A stretch of 64,000 nucleotides of DNA from Pedobacter sp. KBS0701 (GTDB taxonomy: Bacteria; Bacteroidota; Bacteroidia; Sphingobacteriales; Sphingobacteriaceae), in contig NZ_CP042171.1 of NCBI RefSeq assembly GCF_005938645.2, forward strand, positions 3,348,001-3,412,000, in the 5' to 3' direction. The notes beneath the pieces were generated by a model, which did no database searches, had not been told where the DNA came from, and saw only the letters and a program-made list of their open reading frames with translations. Within the stretch, counting starts at the first letter, position 1. Every line of letters begins with the position of its first letter. The position numbers and the translations under genes are program-made. Shown in pieces: positions 1-8,274 of this stretch.

Positions 1-767
1 TAAAAATAAAGTTTTGGGGCTTTTATTATCCGTTTATTGTAGTTATTATAAAATGGTCTTAGCAAATAAATGATATAACTTGATTGCAAAATATATAACC
101 ATGCCTGCACCGTTTTGGCATCAATACCACAATCGTTGCTAAGCGACTGCATATTCAAAATTTGTCCCGTTCTACCTGCACATAAGCGTAAAAATTTCAT
201 GAACAATGCCAAATTTGTGATATTTTTCAATTGTCGAACATCTCTTTCTACATAAGTATTGATATAGTTGGGATACCAATCTACAGTATCGATATTTTTA
301 TATAAAGGCTCTGGATATGCCCCAGAAAATATATGGCTTTGATAATCCGATAATAATTTCGCCGTCTTTAATTCTTTTAAACTGCATGGCAATAAATGTA
401 AATAAGCTACTCTACCAGCCAAAGTCTGGGATATACTTTCCTGCATTAAAAAGTTATTGCTTCCACTCAAGATAAAAAAACCGGCTTTATTATTTTCATC
501 TACAATTTGTTGGATATAAGAAAACAAATGAGGTAATTTTTGCACTTCATCTAAAATGGCCCCATTTTTAAATTGCTTTAAAAACCCCTTTGGATCAGCT
601 GTGGCAAATTCAGCTATATCGGGATTTTCAAGTGATACATAAGGCTTACGGGGGAAAGTTGTCTTGCAGATCGTTGTTTTACCACTCTGTCGTGGACCAA
701 CAACTGCAACAACTCTAAACTTAGAGGCCAATTGTTTTAATTTATTTTTACCAACTCTATGAATCAT
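1..767 (-). CDS. AAA-family ATPase with DUF4143 domain, C-terminus outside window
   Basis: Reading the minus strand from the ATG at 767 gives 255 codons that stay open to the window edge, so the C-terminus is missing. Visible motifs are a Walker A GPRQSGKT at residues 24-31, a Walker B ILDE at 71-74 followed by VQK, and a sensor-like ILSGSNN near residue 97. A helical stretch containing YVERDVRQLKN follows, which is typical of the DUF4143 part of these proteins. Family members are usually nearly 400 residues. They are common, patchily distributed accessory ATPases whose cellular role is mostly unknown; some resemble archaeal-type ATPases and some are near toxin or transport genes. No partner gene is visible here. 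Confidence 0.85.
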   Translation of the reverse strand, partial: MIHRVGKNKLKQLASKFRVVAVVGPRQSGKTTICKTTFPRKPYVSLENPDIAEFATADPKGFLKQFKNGAILDEVQKLPHLFSYIQQIVDENNKAGFFILSGSNNFLMQESISQTLAGRVAYLHLLPCSLKELKTAKLLSDYQSHIFSGAYPEPLYKNIDTVDWYPNYINTYVERDVRQLKNITNLALFMKFLRLCAGRTGQILNMQSLSNDCGIDAKTVQAWLYILQSSYIIYLLRPFYNNYNKRIIKAPKLYF

Positions 768-888
768 AGATAAATATAAAAATAAAATAGACAAATCCGG
801 AATTTAATTCCGTATTAGGACAAAATAAAACAATAAATAACTATAAATCAACACTTTAATAAATCGGTTTTACGTAAATATCGATTAA

Positions 889-1524
889 CTACTGCGGCAC
901 GTAAACCACGAATTTCGTTTCAAAGAAATCTTCCTCAAAATAAGCTGAAAGCGGATATAATTCTGCTTTCAGTTTTGATTCCTTAATCTCATCAGCTAAA
1001 TCGCCACCTTTTAGATACAAAATCCCATTTGGAATGGCATTTAAGGAGTCTTTTTTAAATTTACCCTGTATCCATGGATAAAATTCGCCCAAACGCGTAA
1101 CCGCTCTCGATACTACAAAGTTAAATTTCTCTTTAACCTGCTCTGCCCTTAAATGATCGGCTTTTAAATTATCCAGTCCAAGTGCCGAAGCCACTTCTTT
1201 TACCACTTTGATTTTTTTTCCGATAGAATCTACCAGATAGAATTGTGTTTCAGGAAATAAAATAGCCAACGGAATACCTGGAAAACCACCACCTGTACCT
1301 ACATCTAGAACTGATTCACCAGCTTTAAAAGTACAAACCTTAGCTATCCCTAACGAGTGTAATACATGGCGTTCATATAGTTCTTCAATATCCTTTCTCG
1401 AAATTACATTGATCTGTGCATTCCAAAAGCTATATAATTCGAACAGTTGCGAAAACTGGGCAATCTGTTTTTCGCTTAGATCAGGAAAATATTTTAAAAT
1501 AATATCGGGCTTTACATCAAGCAT
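889..1524 (-). CDS. rsmG: 16S rRNA (guanine527-N7)-methyltransferase RsmG
   Basis: This 211-residue protein has the RsmG layout: an N-terminal helical part with NVISRKD (39-45) and ERHVLHSL (51-58), the SAM-binding motif LDVGTGGGF (73-81), and the family motif SRAVTRL in the C-terminal half. RsmG methylates G527 of 16S rRNA at N7 using S-adenosylmethionine, and loss gives low-level streptomycin resistance in other bacteria. Length is normal for the family. It is followed 25 bases upstream on the same strand by a glycosyltransferase gene, so the two may be co-transcribed. The ATG start at 1524 fits the family N-terminus. Confidence 0.96.
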   Translation of the reverse strand: MLDVKPDIILKYFPDLSEKQIAQFSQLFELYSFWNAQINVISRKDIEELYERHVLHSLGIAKVCTFKAGESVLDVGTGGGFPGIPLAILFPETQFYLVDSIGKKIKVVKEVASALGLDNLKADHLRAEQVKEKFNFVVSRAVTRLGEFYPWIQGKFKKDSLNAIPNGILYLKGGDLADEIKESKLKAELYPLSAYFEEDFFETKFVVYVPQ

Positions 1525-1549
1525 ATTGTAATTTCTAAAGGATTATTGT

Positions 1550-2677
1550 TTATTTCCAGTTTACTTTTTTCTTACCAAATAAGGCTAAAAATCCGTTCAG
1601 CGTTAAAAATACAAACAAAAGTATATCTAAAATCGGGAACCACCAACGCAAATCGCCATAGTTTAATCGTTTCAGCAATTTTGGATAGATAAAACACCTG
1701 ATGATGATGCTTAGTGCCAGGATCCCTAAGGCTACATATTGTGCCTCGCGACTGAAAAACATACACGCAGCAAAAAAACCATAAAACAAAAACTGAAACA
1801 CGATCTGGAGGCTCAAAATAAATTTATGTTTCGATTTATAGAGTTTACCAGCCCCAAAATGGCGCTTTTTCTGTCTCAGATAACCCCTCCAGGTTTTATT
1901 GGGTTCACTCCAAACATGACTGTCAGGATGTAAACGGATTTCGGTATTGTATTTGGTTGCGTGTGCATTTACAAATAAATCGTCGTCACCAGATGGGATA
2001 TGCATGTGCGCTGCAAAGCCTTTATTTTTAAAAAAAAGCGATTTTTTGTAAGCCATATTACGTCCAACACCCATGTATGGCATTCCTTTTAATGCGAAAG
2101 ACAGGTAATTTACTGCAGTAAAAAAGGTTTCAAACCTGATTAGTGCATTTAAAAGACTTCTTTTTTTCATGTAAGGAGAATAGCCCAATACAATCTCGGT
2201 ATTTTCATCGGCTGGCTGCTGCATATCCATCAGCCAATGCTCAGAAGCAGGCGTACAATCGGCGTCGGTAAAGACCAGCCAATCATATTTAGCGGCCTTT
2301 ATACCCATGGTTACTGCGAATTTCTTACCTGCTATAAATTTATCGTTATCTAAAATCTTCACAACTTTGAGGTTGGAATACTTCTTCTCCAGTTGCTCTA
2401 AAAACTCTTCTGTACCATCCCATGAGCGATCATTAACCACCACTACCTCAAACTCAGGGTAATTTTGACCAAATAAAGAAGGAAGGTACTGCTCTAAATT
2501 TACAATTTCATTACGGGCACAAACAATAACACTTATCGGTTTCCGCGCCGATAACGGCACCTCTTCAATCCCAACCCTGGCCAGTTTTAAATGAACAAAA
2601 AGGACATAATAGAGCTGAACCAAAAGGCCAAAAGCCAATATCGAGAGCAGGATAATTTCAAGCGGGGTTAATATCAC
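1550..2677 (-). CDS. Membrane-anchored family 2 glycosyltransferase
   Basis: A GT-A fold family 2 glycosyltransferase with an N-terminal membrane segment and two or three C-terminal membrane segments. Visible motifs are ISVIVCARNE (nucleotide-sugar binding), VVVNDRSWDGTEE, the DxD-like TDADC, GDDDLF and RQKKRHF in the QxxRW position. The substrate cannot be told from sequence. The open frame runs to 2767 but contains no ATG before the catalytic domain; I chose the GTG at 2677 because it begins just before the first hydrophobic segment. A TTG start at 2767 would add 30 poorly hydrophobic residues. It is divergent from tgt, and the two share a short promoter region. Confidence 0.85.
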   Translation of the reverse strand: MILTPLEIILLSILAFGLLVQLYYVLFVHLKLARVGIEEVPLSARKPISVIVCARNEIVNLEQYLPSLFGQNYPEFEVVVVNDRSWDGTEEFLEQLEKKYSNLKVVKILDNDKFIAGKKFAVTMGIKAAKYDWLVFTDADCTPASEHWLMDMQQPADENTEIVLGYSPYMKKRSLLNALIRFETFFTAVNYLSFALKGMPYMGVGRNMAYKKSLFFKNKGFAAHMHIPSGDDDLFVNAHATKYNTEIRLHPDSHVWSEPNKTWRGYLRQKKRHFGAGKLYKSKHKFILSLQIVFQFLFYGFFAACMFFSREAQYVALGILALSIIIRCFIYPKLLKRLNYGDLRWWFPILDILLFVFLTLNGFLALFGKKKVNWK

Positions 2678-2774
2678 GATGGTAAAATAAATAGGCGCAA
2701 ATTTCTCATTTTTAATCTGTAAAACACTTTTATGTGGATAAAAAATTAAACAAAATAATGCCCTCAATTTTTGC

Positions 2775-2782
2775 TATTTTTG
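2775..2782 (+). promoter_or_regulatory. Candidate -7 box for tgt
   Basis: TATTTTTG matches the Bacteroidota -7 consensus TAnnTTTG, 28 bases before the tgt ATG. No clear TTG -33 element is seen at the usual distance, so the assignment rests on the -7 box only. Confidence 0.4.
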
Positions 2783-2810
2783 GCAGATTTTTGACGAGAA
2801 AAAACACATT

Positions 2811-3941
2811 ATGAAATTTAGTTTACAGGCTAACGATCCACTATCAAAAGCCAGGGCCGGGACGGTAACAACAGCCCATGGCGAAATACAAACCCCTATT
2901 TTTATGCCTGTGGGCACTGCCGGGACGGTAAAAGCTGTACATCAGCGCGAACTTAAAGATGATATCGACGCAAAAATCATTCTGGGTAATACTTACCACC
3001 TTTATTTAAGACCAGGTTTAGAAACCCTGGAACAAGCTGGTGGATTACATAAATTTATTGGTTGGGACCGGCCAATTTTAACCGATAGTGGCGGCTACCA
3101 GGTATATTCTTTAAGTAAAGTTCGTAAAATTAAAGAAGAAGGTGTTACTTTCCACTCTCATATTGATGGATCAAAACATCTTTTTACACCCGAATACGCA
3201 ATGGATATTCAACGCACTATTGGTGCAGATATCATTATGGCCTTTGATGAGTGCACGCCTTACCCATGCGACTATACTTATGCTGCTCAATCAATAAAAA
3301 TGACACACCGTTGGTTAAAACGCTGCTGCGAACGTTTTGATACCACAGAACCTAAATATGGTTTCGACCAAACTTTATTCCCTATTGTACAGGGTTCGGT
3401 GTATAAAGATTTACGTATTAAATCTGCAGAATTTATTGCCAGCATGAACCGTGAGGGCAATGCCATTGGTGGTTTATCAGTTGGTGAGCCTGCAGAAGAG
3501 ATGTATGCGATGACAGAAGTGGTATGCGATATATTACCGGTAGAAAAACCGCGTTATTTAATGGGTGTAGGTACACCGATCAATATCTTAGAGAATATTG
3601 CCTTAGGTGTGGATATGTTTGATTGTGTGATGCCTACAAGAAATGCCAGAAACGGCATGCTTTTTACCAGAAACGGAATCATCAACATCAGGAACAAGAA
3701 ATGGGAGAATGATTTTTCTCCATTAGATGCAGAGAGTGATCTGCATGCTGATTTAGTAACCAGTAAAGCATATTTAAGACATTTAGTACATAGCAAGGAG
3801 ATGCTTGGCGCTCAAATTGCTACTTTACATAACTTACATTTCTATCTTTGGCTGGTAAAACAAGCCAGGGAAAAGATCATTGCTGGTGAATTTTACGAGT
3901 GGAAAAACAAAATGGTTAAAGTATTAGGCAACAAGCTATAA
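2811..3941 (+). CDS. tgt: tRNA-guanine transglycosylase (queuosine pathway)
   Basis: This 376-residue TIM-barrel enzyme exchanges guanine 34 of GUN-anticodon tRNAs for preQ1. The catalytic aspartates are visible: Asp92 in DSGG (92-95) and the nucleophile Asp271 in FDCVMPTR. GGLSVGE (220-226) is the substrate-binding loop. The usual zinc site (CxCxxC plus His near the C-terminus) is not present: residues 303-325 contain no cysteine, although the following YLRHL and the downstream His340/343 region are conserved. Otherwise the length and motifs are normal. The stop codon is one base before the start of the lptG-type gene, so the two are almost certainly co-transcribed. Confidence 0.95.
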   Translation: MKFSLQANDPLSKARAGTVTTAHGEIQTPIFMPVGTAGTVKAVHQRELKDDIDAKIILGNTYHLYLRPGLETLEQAGGLHKFIGWDRPILTDSGGYQVYSLSKVRKIKEEGVTFHSHIDGSKHLFTPEYAMDIQRTIGADIIMAFDECTPYPCDYTYAAQSIKMTHRWLKRCCERFDTTEPKYGFDQTLFPIVQGSVYKDLRIKSAEFIASMNREGNAIGGLSVGEPAEEMYAMTEVVCDILPVEKPRYLMGVGTPINILENIALGVDMFDCVMPTRNARNGMLFTRNGIINIRNKKWENDFSPLDAESDLHADLVTSKAYLRHLVHSKEMLGAQIATLHNLHFYLWLVKQAREKIIAGEFYEWKNKMVKVLGNKL

Positions 3942-3942
3942 A

Positions 3943-5046
3943 ATGAGTCTGTTAAAAGGAAGAATAAAAATCATCGATCAATACATTATCGGAAAATACC
4001 TGGGTACATTTATTTATACCCTGGCCATTTTTGTGATCATTATTGTGGTGTTCGACCTGTCTGAAAAGATGGATGATTTTATGAAAAGTGGCTTGAGTTT
4101 TTGGGGAATCCTCTCCAAATATTACGCGGGTTCCATTCCTTTTTATGTGAATATGCTTTCACCACTGATCAATTTTATTGCGGTAATTTTCTTTACGGCT
4201 AAAATGGCCGATCAAACAGAAATTGTACCAATTTTAAGTGGTGGTGTGAGTTTTAACCGCTTTTTATTTCCATACCTGGTATCAGCTACGATTATTTTTT
4301 CCGCCAACTTACTTTCAAATCTATACATCCTCCCCTATACAAATACCCTGAAAAATAGTTTTGAAAACACCTACGTAAAGCGTAACGATCCTTCAACGAA
4401 ATCTAACATCCACATGAAACTGGATGACAAAACTTATATCTACATTGATAATTTCGACAATAAAACGAATTCAGGATACCGCTTTTCTCTTGACAATTTT
4501 AATGGTGATATTTTAACCAAAAAAATCGTTGCTGAAAATATTAAATGGGATTCACTTAAACGTAAATGGCAATTAACTAATTACTCCATCCGTAAAATTG
4601 ATGGCTTAAAAGAAACCATGATTTACGGCAATGGAAAACTAAAAGATACCATTCTGGATATGCGTCCGGATGATTTTTCTGCTTATGATAATGTGGTGCA
4701 AAATTTAACCACAAAGGAACTTTCAGATAAGATCAGGAAAGAAAAGATCCGCGGAACAGGCGTAATGAACGACCTTCAGTTTGAAAAATACAAACGTTAC
4801 TTACACCCGCTTTCCGCTTTCGTATTAACGCTCATTGGTGTGGCACTATCATCGCGCAAAGTGAGAGGAGGGGTCGGTGTATCATTAGGTATCGGAATCT
4901 TTATCAGCTTCGCTTATATTGTATTTAATCAGTTTACACAGATGTTCTCTACCAAAGGTGGATTACCTCCTTTTGCAGCAGTTATTATGCCTACGCTTTT
5001 CTTTGGGCTGCTAGGCTTTTACCTATTAAGGAAAGCACCAAAATAG
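3943..5046 (+). CDS. LptF/LptG-family lipopolysaccharide export permease
   Basis: A 367-residue permease of the YjgP/YjgQ (LptF/LptG) family. There are three hydrophobic segments in the first 125 residues, a soluble periplasmic part of about 150 residues (beta-jellyroll in known structures), and three membrane segments at the end. In Gram-negative cells such proteins pair with LptB to extract lipopolysaccharide from the inner membrane and hand it to LptC/LptA. I cannot separate LptF from LptG by eye, although a single such gene after tgt is a frequent arrangement in Bacteroidota. It starts one base after the tgt stop and ends two bases before the next start. Confidence 0.88.
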   Translation: MSLLKGRIKIIDQYIIGKYLGTFIYTLAIFVIIIVVFDLSEKMDDFMKSGLSFWGILSKYYAGSIPFYVNMLSPLINFIAVIFFTAKMADQTEIVPILSGGVSFNRFLFPYLVSATIIFSANLLSNLYILPYTNTLKNSFENTYVKRNDPSTKSNIHMKLDDKTYIYIDNFDNKTNSGYRFSLDNFNGDILTKKIVAENIKWDSLKRKWQLTNYSIRKIDGLKETMIYGNGKLKDTILDMRPDDFSAYDNVVQNLTTKELSDKIRKEKIRGTGVMNDLQFEKYKRYLHPLSAFVLTLIGVALSSRKVRGGVGVSLGIGIFISFAYIVFNQFTQMFSTKGGLPPFAAVIMPTLFFGLLGFYLLRKAPK

Positions 5047-5048
5047 CA

Positions 5049-5927
5049 ATGGAAGCTACCAAAAAAAACCTGCTCATTCTTCATCTTACTGTATTTGTCT
5101 GGGGCTTTACAGGCGTGCTTGGAAAATTAATTTCAATCGATGCCGTACCCATGGTCTGGTACCGGGTATTGATTGCATCAACAACTCTTTTCGCCTGGTT
5201 CCTCATCACAAAAAAGAATATCAGGATTACGAAAAAACAGTTTTTGCAATTCTTTTTAACCGGCGGGATCGTTGCCATTCACTGGATTTTTTTCTTTCAT
5301 GCCATCAAAGTTTCTACCGTTTCGGTCACGCTGGTATGCCTTTCTTCTTTCACTCTGTTCACCGCGATTCTAGAGCCGTTGATTAAAAAACAGCCTATAC
5401 AAATGGGCGATATCCTGATCGGTTTATTAATAATTTTAGGCATATACATGATCTTTAAATTTGAAGGTCAATATACTTTAGGGATCATTTTTGGATTGCT
5501 GGCAGCAGTGGCATCGAGTCTTTTTTCAACCATAAATTCTACATTGGTACAAAAAAGTGAACCTTCTATTATCGGTTTTTATGAGCTGGTTGGTGCGCTT
5601 TTCTGGATCACGATATACCGCTTATATGACGGAACTTTGCTGCACACACACTTTAATCTAAGTGCAAAAAACTGGTTCTATTTAGCACTTCTGGGTACAC
5701 TTTGTACATCAGTTGCGTACGTAGCGGGTGTTGCAGTAATGAGAACTTTATCTGCTTTTAGAGTAGCGTTAATCACTAATCTGGAGCCTGTATACGGCAT
5801 AGTATTAGCCTTCATTTTCTTTCAAAGCAAAGAGCAAATGACAGGTGGATTTTATATTGGTGCAACGATTATCCTGGCCTCCATTTTCCTCTATCCGATC
5901 TACAAAAAGAGAAAGAACAAGCTGTAG
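5049..5927 (+). CDS. EamA-family (drug/metabolite transporter) membrane protein
   Basis: This 292-residue protein is almost entirely hydrophobic, with about ten membrane segments in two similar halves, the usual layout of EamA/DMT transporters. The N-terminal half starts with LHLTVFVWGFTGVLGK and the second half has the LEPVYG motif that these proteins often carry. Substrates in this superfamily range from amino acids to nucleotide sugars and cannot be predicted here. The ATG lies two bases after the lptG-type stop, so this is the last gene of a tgt-lptG-eamA operon. No terminator is clear downstream. Confidence 0.88.
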   Translation: MEATKKNLLILHLTVFVWGFTGVLGKLISIDAVPMVWYRVLIASTTLFAWFLITKKNIRITKKQFLQFFLTGGIVAIHWIFFFHAIKVSTVSVTLVCLSSFTLFTAILEPLIKKQPIQMGDILIGLLIILGIYMIFKFEGQYTLGIIFGLLAAVASSLFSTINSTLVQKSEPSIIGFYELVGALFWITIYRLYDGTLLHTHFNLSAKNWFYLALLGTLCTSVAYVAGVAVMRTLSAFRVALITNLEPVYGIVLAFIFFQSKEQMTGGFYIGATIILASIFLYPIYKKRKNKL

Positions 5928-6036
5928 AAAGCAAGTCCATACACCGCAATATTTTCGCATTATGAAATAGCTGTCTTATCGATCAAATCGCTATAGCATC
6001 AAACGTAGCGAAATAGAAATCCTCCGACTAGAATGG

Positions 6037-6380
6037 TCGTCATCTCGACCGAAGCAACGCGAAGTGGAGAGATCTATCCAGCCTATTTTACTTCATTAAG
6101 CATTCGGAAGCTTAACTAATCTGTACTCCACTACCATTAATAGAATCGTCGTCATCTCGACTGAAGCAACGCGAAGTGGAGAGATCTATCTAGACCAAAA
6201 TTCGCTTCGTTAAGCATTCGGAAGCTTAACTAATCTGTGCTCCACTATTATTAACAGAATCCAATAGAATCGTCGTCATATCGACTGTAGCGCAGCGAAA
6301 CGGAGAGATCTATATTTAGACATATTTCGATTTATTAAGCATTCGTAAACACAACTAATCTGTACTCCAATAACACTTAC
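6037..6380 (+). repeat. Three tandem degenerate repeats of about 111-123 bp
   Basis: Units start near 6037, 6148 and 6271. Each begins with a REP-like half (CGTCATCTCGAC, then GCAACGCGAAGTGGAGAGATCT or a variant), continues with TTAAGCATTCGGAAGCTTAAC (changed in the third unit) and ends with CTAATCTGTRCTCCA. The third unit is more diverged. A fourth, heavily decayed unit may begin near 6395 (CGTTATCGCGAC ... AGGAGAAAGATCCAT). Confidence 0.75.
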
Positions 6381-8274
6381 AGCTCCCATCAAAACGAGCC
6401 GTTATCGCGACAAATTGCAGTCCAAAATTTTCAGGAGAAAGATCCATTTTAATAGCTTTTCAAACTTCATTATACCTCGATCGAAACGACGATACCACGT
6501 CGTACCTAATACCACTTTACTCTATTTCCTATATATTCAAGTATCCACATCACAACCACATGAGCGAAGTCAAAAACATGAAATACAAGCCAAAATAAAT
6601 TGAATATCTTTTCACTAATTTACCAATGCAGGTCGAAATTTACTGTCAATAAAATGAGGCCGCTAAGAAAAAAAAAGCAGCTTGTAAAGCTAAATAAGCA
6701 GCCACATCTAAACCATAGAATAACATCTTACTTATACAAAATAAAACTACTTGACAACACCTCAAATACAGCAGAATTTAAAAGCAAAAAACAATATCAA
6801 AATCAATAGATAAACAGAGTAAAATCTCAACAATACCATCCAAGAATAAACTAGCAAAAACAACAAATAATTCTAACAAAAAGTACATCAATAAAACACC
6901 AATTTAAGATTAAAAATAGCGCACAAAAAAAAGCTAAAAAATAGCATAGAAATACCTTCTAAAAATAGATAAAAACATAAAACAAAAAGTATTAAAAAGT
7001 CTGATTAATTAAGATTTAAGATTCACAAAATAGCTTCAAAAACCGTTAAGATACACCCATACAAAATCGGACTAAAAACAAGTTTAAAATCCAGTTACAT
7101 TTCTTAAAAAAGGAGTAACATCATAGAATCCTGCAAACTAAATACATAACAATTAATTGAAATATGCGAATGTATTACCTTCAATCAGCTTATCTGCATC
7201 ATACAAAACTGCCCGTTTCCGGCTGAAAAATTTAGGTTATAAAGACATCATAATTAAAAAATATCTTGTAAAAAAGACCTGATTATTTACTCAGATTTAG
7301 CCTAAATACCTTAGAAAAGCGTTAAAATTTGACCAATTGCCAATTGAAAAAATAACAAGCAACGGCAACTAAAAAGTGCCTTCAAACAACGATTTAAGCT
7401 ATTTTTGACTTATAAATAAATTTTTCTAAAAAAGATATTTTAGAGCCCTTTACCCGAGAATATCGCAAGGAAATCGCATTATCGAGGTAAAAAATTGAAG
7501 ATTTGAAGCCTAAAAACACTAAAAAAATATACAAATCGGGATATCTAAAGTAAAATTTAGACAAGAATTTCAGTATTAAAACCCTGGTTTAAGCCATGAT
7601 AAACTGAGTTTTTAAATGCTAAACTACAACATCCGGAGCCACCTGTATTTGGAAATCGCAAGTTATGAGAGTTAAATTCAGACCTGATAACGAAAAAATC
7701 AGTCTGAATCCGGCGATAAAAACTAAAGACATTTTGTCATAAAAAGATCATTATACCCATAAAGCCGAATTTTAAGTCGGCATCAATTCATACATTAGAC
7801 AGTATAAATTCTTAAAGTCTACGGCCCTGAAAATCTAATTTCAGACTAAGAAGAATTCAATTTTACTGTGGGACTTATTCTTCACCTAAGCAAATAAACC
7901 GGGCAATTCTTAACTCTTATAAATCATCAATGAAGGATGCTAAAATTCACAAGACTTAGGCTCAATTTTCGGAACAGAAACCTCATTCTAAAATTCATAC
8001 TAAAATTTAAAAAGCCATAAAAATTTTTGAGGAAAATCGATTAATAAGTGTAAATTAAATCAATAAATTACTATTGATAAAAAATGTGATGAAGCGGTTA
8101 AATCAGAAATAAAATCAGGTTAAAAATCACGATAAAATCAATTTTTAATGAATTCACATAAATCACATTAAATTTTATTAATCAGCACTTTATCATATTA
8201 AATATAAATTAAAAATTCACTTTATAGAATCCCTTTAAAATTCAAAAAACTAAATATTTTAGCAAAGATTTTAG
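6381..8274. other. A-rich gene-free stretch of 1.9 kb
   Basis: I find no supportable gene on either strand. Short open frames exist near 6415-6603 and 6600-6809 but are low-complexity and lysine-rich without recognisable features. Base counts for 6841-7140 are A 161, T 65, C 47, G 27, an extreme A over T and C over G skew on the plus strand. The skew fades further on (7561-7620: A 22, T 20, C 9, G 9). It ends at the start of the next gene, so part may be that gene's leader. Confidence 0.7.

Noticed and set aside
2690..2810. PreQ1 riboswitch before tgt
   Set aside because: The leader is only about 30 bases after the likely start and shows no preQ1 fold. Tgt acts in the same pathway, but there is no evidence for a riboswitch.
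6415..6809. Two open frames of 62 and 69 codons in the A-rich stretch
   Set aside because: Lysine-, asparagine- and serine-rich sequences expected by chance in A-rich DNA; no signals or motifs.
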